A DNA stretch of 64,000 nucleotides from Dioscorea cayenensis subsp. rotundata. Taxonomy: Eukaryota; Streptophyta; Magnoliopsida; Dioscoreales; Dioscoreaceae. Under the pieces are notes generated by a model, which worked only from the letters and a program-made list of their open reading frames with translations, ran no database searches and was not told where the DNA came from. Each line of letters opens with the position of its first letter. Position 1 is the stretch's first letter. Shown piece by piece: positions 60,384-64,000 of the stretch. The position numbers and the translations under genes are program-made. The stretch is from assembly GCF_009730915.1 (NCBI RefSeq), contig NC_052475.1:28581016-28645015 (forward strand), in the 5' to 3' direction.

Positions 60384-60572
60384 TTGTACGCTAGTGGTTG
60401 CTTGATCTATTAGCATTGGGTCCTTTGCGTAATGCTTTTGTATCATTGCCAAGGAGGCAGGTTCAAACCTCAGCTCACATAAGGTGAGGGCACATGTGTG
60501 TGAGATATTAAATACCTCCATGCATGTACACGGCCCTAGGGTGTGCCTTGTCCACTTTCTCAAAAACAAAAC

Positions 60573-60603
<31 letters not shown>

Positions 60604-60646
60604 ACAAAAAACAAAAAAACAAGAAAAAATCAACAACAAAAAAAAC
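60384..60646 (+). mobile_element. tRNA-derived SINE with 10-bp target-site duplication
   Basis: A box-A-like 'acgctagtgg' (60388-60397) and a box B 'ggttcaaacctc' (about 60461-60472) give the internal RNA polymerase III promoter of a tRNA-related head. The body ends in a tail of (AAAAC)n and A-runs. Perfect 10-bp direct repeats ACATGATGTG flank it (60374-60383 and 60647-60656). It has no coding capacity; movement would rely on LINE proteins. Confidence 0.85.
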
Positions 60647-60849
60647 ACATGATGTGCTTTGACTAATGCCCAAGTTAGCCTAGAAGTGTAGCTCAGTTAC
60701 CCATACTATTATGTATTTCTTTATAAGACAACAGTTTATTTACTTAATCCCATACAATCTTATTTAAATTCTTTTGAGAAATTCTCTTCTTATTTTTTTC
60801 CAAAAATTCTCATATTTCTAAAAAACCTCTTCTATCACTCGTTTCATGC

Positions 60850-61254
60850 ATTATTTCAATATCAATTGTCAAAGTAATTTTTACTGTGTGGTTCCAAGTA
60901 AATCAAACAAAGGATCATGGACACTATCTGGGTCTCCCACCATGTATCGGCAAGAATAAGCATGAAATTTTCAATTTCATCAAAGACGAAATAAAGAAGG
61001 GCATTCCTAGTTGGAATAAAAAGTTGCTCTCCAGAGCAGGAAAGAAAAAGTCAGTAGCTCAATCCTTGCCAACTTTTATAATGAATGTTTTTCTTCTCTT
61101 AGTAAGTCTTTGTGATGAAAATGAAATGCTACTGAATTCCTTCTGAGGGGACTGAGAAAGAGGTGAAAACAAAGGTGTATGCTGGACTAAGTGGAGCAAG
61201 TTATGCTTAAAAAAACATGAAGGTGGTTTAGGCTTTGAAAGGATACATCAATTC
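60850..61254 (+). pseudogene. LINE reverse transcriptase fragment, left half
   Basis: The plus-strand reading gives YLGLPPCIGKNK, a W..KLLSRAGKK segment and ...SLPTFIMNVFLL, typical of the thumb and post-RT region of plant LINE ORF2. A frame change near 61140 leads to KKHEGGLGFERIHQF. It is interrupted at 61255 by a solo-LTR-like insertion and resumes at 62310. Confidence 0.8.
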
Positions 61255-62309
61255 TATTATTGCAAATGCACTTTAATTGACATGATTTGACACCAAGACA
61301 AAGTGACATGGCAACCTTTGTGACGTGGCATAATTGATGACATGGCAAGGCATGGTGATATGGCAAGAAGTCTTGACTTGGAGGCAAATATCTTGGAGAT
61401 CTTGGTGAAGCTATTTTTTGTATGTGATACAACTTGAAGACAAGATCATATCAAGACCATATTTAGGTGATTTGATTGGAGATTCAATATGGATGGAGCT
61501 TAATTGAAGAAATACCTATCAATGGTATAATTGAAGGCTATTGAAGGTATGATTTGAAGTACCTTGATTGAAGACTATTAAAGGTATGATTGAAGACATG
61601 CCTATTGTTGGCATGATTGGGATGATTGATTGAAAATCTTTCTTGGGAAGATTTAAAGGCCAAACTTGGGTGAATTGAAGATTAAGTTTGGTAAGTTTCA
61701 TGAAGACACACAAAAGATGTGCACCCCTTACGAGGGGATTGCGTGGTGAGGAACTGAGCAGTTAGGCTAGTTACCGGTAGTCGGGATAGGGAGATCGAGC
61801 TGCACTGACTCGGACTAAGCACGACTGGGAGGTTGATGGGTCTAGAGGTCATTTGCAACGTAACTAGAACTCAGTCAAGTCAGCAGTCAGGGTCATGTTG
61901 CAAGTTGTGTTACATCAAGAGTTGCAACAGCTAATTTTGGAAGGTTCTAAAATTAGTAGCCGCGGAGATTCTAAAAGTAGAATGTGCTATATTTGGGACA
62001 TTGAGGCATTTATATAAGCTACCTTGCTATGAGATTGGGTGGACATTTGTTAAAGGAGAGTGTGTGGGTACTAGACAATCTAGAGAGGTTAGTGATTTTT
62101 ATTTTGTGAGAATAAGTGACAAAGTGTTTGTACTTAATTATTTTCACCTTTTTTAGTGGATTGGTTATCTCCGGGCTTGGCCCCCAGACGTATGCAGGAA
62201 GCCAAACTGGGTTACCAATCTTGTGTGCCTCATTCTTGTTTGGTTTGTGTGAGCTTTCTATAAGTGTTTAAGTGTTCTCTAAACCACAAACCACATCGGC
62301 AGAACTAAC
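61255..62309 (+). mobile_element. Solo-LTR-like insertion inside the LINE fragment
   Basis: It is 1055 bp and flanked by AATTC on both sides (61250-61254 and 62310-62314). Removing it joins LINE coding sequence in frame. It ends ...ACTAACA and starts TATTATTG, a one-base departure from the usual TG. It shares phrases with the copy at 32316-33765 in opposite orientation. Confidence 0.7.
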
Positions 62310-62600
62310 AAATTCAATAAAGCCTTATTGGGTAAACAAGTATGGAGACTATTACAAAATCTAGATTCTCTTGTCGAAAAAATATCTAAAGCAAAATACT
62401 ACCCGAATTCTTCATACCTTCATGTGTCCCTGAGCCATAATCCTAGTTGTTTATTGTGTAGTGTTTGGTTTGTTCAATCTTTGATCAAGCAAAGCTGCAA
62501 AATTAGAGTTAGGGATGGTTCATAGATCTCTATATAGAGCAACCCATGGCTGATAGATGAGAGGAACCCATTTGTGACATCTCCTATTTCGCCACTTTTA
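62310..62600 (+). pseudogene. LINE reverse transcriptase fragment, right half
   Basis: The reading begins FNKALLGKQVWRLLQN and continues with KAKYYPNSS and RVRDGS, the segment that follows GLGF...NKALL in plant LINE ORF2 proteins. A stop ends it at 62523-62525. It continues the fragment left of 61255. Confidence 0.8.
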
Positions 62601-64000
62601 AAGCAGGATAAGGTTAAGTCTCTTATAAATAGTGATACAAATAGCTTGTGCCCCTCTAGATTTTGTAGTATTTTTTAGGTTTAATACCCAAGTTAATTCC
62701 TCTAAAATTTGAAATTGACCCTTTTAGTCTTTTTAGTTCTTTTATTTGTTTGATTTTGGAAATATTAGTCCTGAGGCCAACGGCAATTAGTTCTATCATT
62801 TTGTTTTTCTGACTTGGCTTTTTTTATAATAAAAAAATATTAAAAAATATAAGAAAATGAAAACTAAAAAAAAATTAAAATTGTAAACAAATAAATATCC
62901 AAATTAACGGATCCGCATCCCACATCCCTCACCCTCAAAATAACGAAACTCTTTCCCCCATCCCTCACCCTCAAAACAACAAATCCCTTCACCCTTTATC
63001 CCAAATGCCATCCTTCACCCCCGATGCCGACGAAACCCTTGACGAGAATGAACAATTGTGCTCCATTTTCTCGCCAGTGAAGCTGAATCATCTTCAACCT
63101 TCTGCAGCTGTCAACAAACCTTTTTTCAGCATTCATTGGCCATATTGGGTATTCTTCTCCTCCACTCTACTTTCATTGATGTTGGTTTATCATGCCCTTT
63201 ATGTTTTATTTCGACAATTGAGCTTTAATTAACCTCTCTATTTCTACAGATGAGCCTTTATCATCAAGCTTGCACAACAGTTGAAGCTCCAAACATTTCA
63301 ACTACACAACAAGAAGCTCTAGAAATCTTAGCCATACAACAAAGCATGACAACAACTAAATCTAAGGAAACTCCTCAACTAGGTCAACAACACGTTCTAG
63401 ACATTTGAGCTACACAAGAGAGCATGTCATCAGTTAAAGCTCTTTTTTGGGGATAGTTTTCTTATTATCTGGGTTTAAAATTTTGTTCAAACTTCACAAA
63501 TGTTAGGCAAATATGAATATTGTTGACATGCAACTTTGGTAATTTTTTGGAAGATTGTATGTCATTTTTGGGTCATATTTTGGTTCTTCCAATATGGTTA
63601 CTACTTTGTTTAATGTCTCCTACGTATGAATATGAAATTTCATTAAAGGCAGGATTGTTTACAATGAGTGTAGTTATTGTTTTGTTTACATTGATTGTTA
63701 ATGAGTATAAATTTGCTATTGATCATGGTTGTTACATAATATACCAACAAAAAAAATCCATGAATTCCATTGATATTTAACTAAATACAACCAAATAATA
63801 ACAACAAAATCTAAACAAAATATAGCAATGTTGTACAAATTACATCCAAGCTTCATTGGATCTCAACATTGTTGTATTGAATACAACCAAAATACAGCAA
63901 GGCAATCCAAGTAAAATATAGCATAGGTGGAGGAGAGAAGAAAAGAACCAAACTCATCTCTTTCTCTCTCTCTCTCTCTTGATTATTGCTTTTAATGGGC
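62601..64000. other. Unassigned DNA at the window end
   Basis: Bases 62670-62760 carry 'tttaatacccaagttaattcctc' followed by 'gaccct...tagtc', like the ends of plant DNA transposons with 'tagtccc' motifs. The ORFs at 63005-63232 and 63520-63780 encode hydrophobic stretches without a recognisable family and may be chance. A (CT)n run lies at 63962-63979. Confidence 0.35.

Noticed and set aside
63005..63780. Two hydrophobic ORFs near the window end
   Set aside because: No recognisable family, no splice-consistent neighbours, and repeat-like surroundings.
1..64000. CRISPR arrays, rRNA genes, bacterial operon features
   Set aside because: Repeats seen are microsatellites, transposon ends or tandem duplications; the genes are spliced plant genes. 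No convincing free-standing tRNA was recognised by eye, though a covariance-model search was not possible.

Overview
The window is nuclear DNA of a flowering plant. The genes have many short GT-AG introns, and the protein families are plant-specific: a GH5 glucan 1,3-beta-glucosidase with an N-terminal fascin-like domain, three GPI-anchored lipid-transfer proteins, a group-1 sulfate transporter and the ribosome-assembly factor LTV1. The intergenic DNA is very AT-rich, full of (TA)n and loaded with plant transposons. I cannot name the species from the sequence.

Layout. 914-3884 (+) is an eight-exon exo-beta-1,3-glucanase gene. 3284-12720 is a tandem duplication of about 4.75 kb: each unit carries the tail of the glucanase gene followed by a divergently coded lipid-transfer protein gene (LTPG1 4157-5033 -, LTPG2 8997-9877 -). 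The second unit holds only a broken glucanase tail, and each unit has its own later transposon insertions. A more distant lipid-transfer gene (13186-13908 -) follows. 14966-17963 (-) is a 13-exon SULTR1-type sulfate transporter with a one-base frameshift. 19547-29046 is a 9.5-kb CpG-rich block with no long ORF, set in AT-rich DNA and flanked by a possible 9-bp target-site duplication; it is the least explained part of the window. 35758-38534 (-) is LTV1, with frame disruptions and a duplicated splice acceptor, lying next to an exact 1000-N assembly gap.

From 39.6 kb onward the window is mostly transposons: a decayed LINE (about 41690-44581), a complete but inactivated Ty1/copia element with two LTRs (45209-51956), a non-autonomous CACTA element (52145-53556), the 3' end of a second copia element (53653-about 55380), unclassified LTR-like repeats (55380-59860), a tRNA-derived SINE with target-site duplication (60384-60646) and a LINE fragment split by a solo-LTR-like insertion (60850-62600). 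A related solo-LTR-like copy lies at 32316-33765.

The real genes are cell-surface or wall-related (glucanase, GPI-anchored LTPs), nutrient uptake (sulfate transporter) and ribosome biogenesis (LTV1). Nothing links them functionally beyond proximity. Single-base indels occur in both conserved single-copy-type genes (SULTR1 and LTV1), so residual sequencing or assembly error is a serious alternative to true gene loss.
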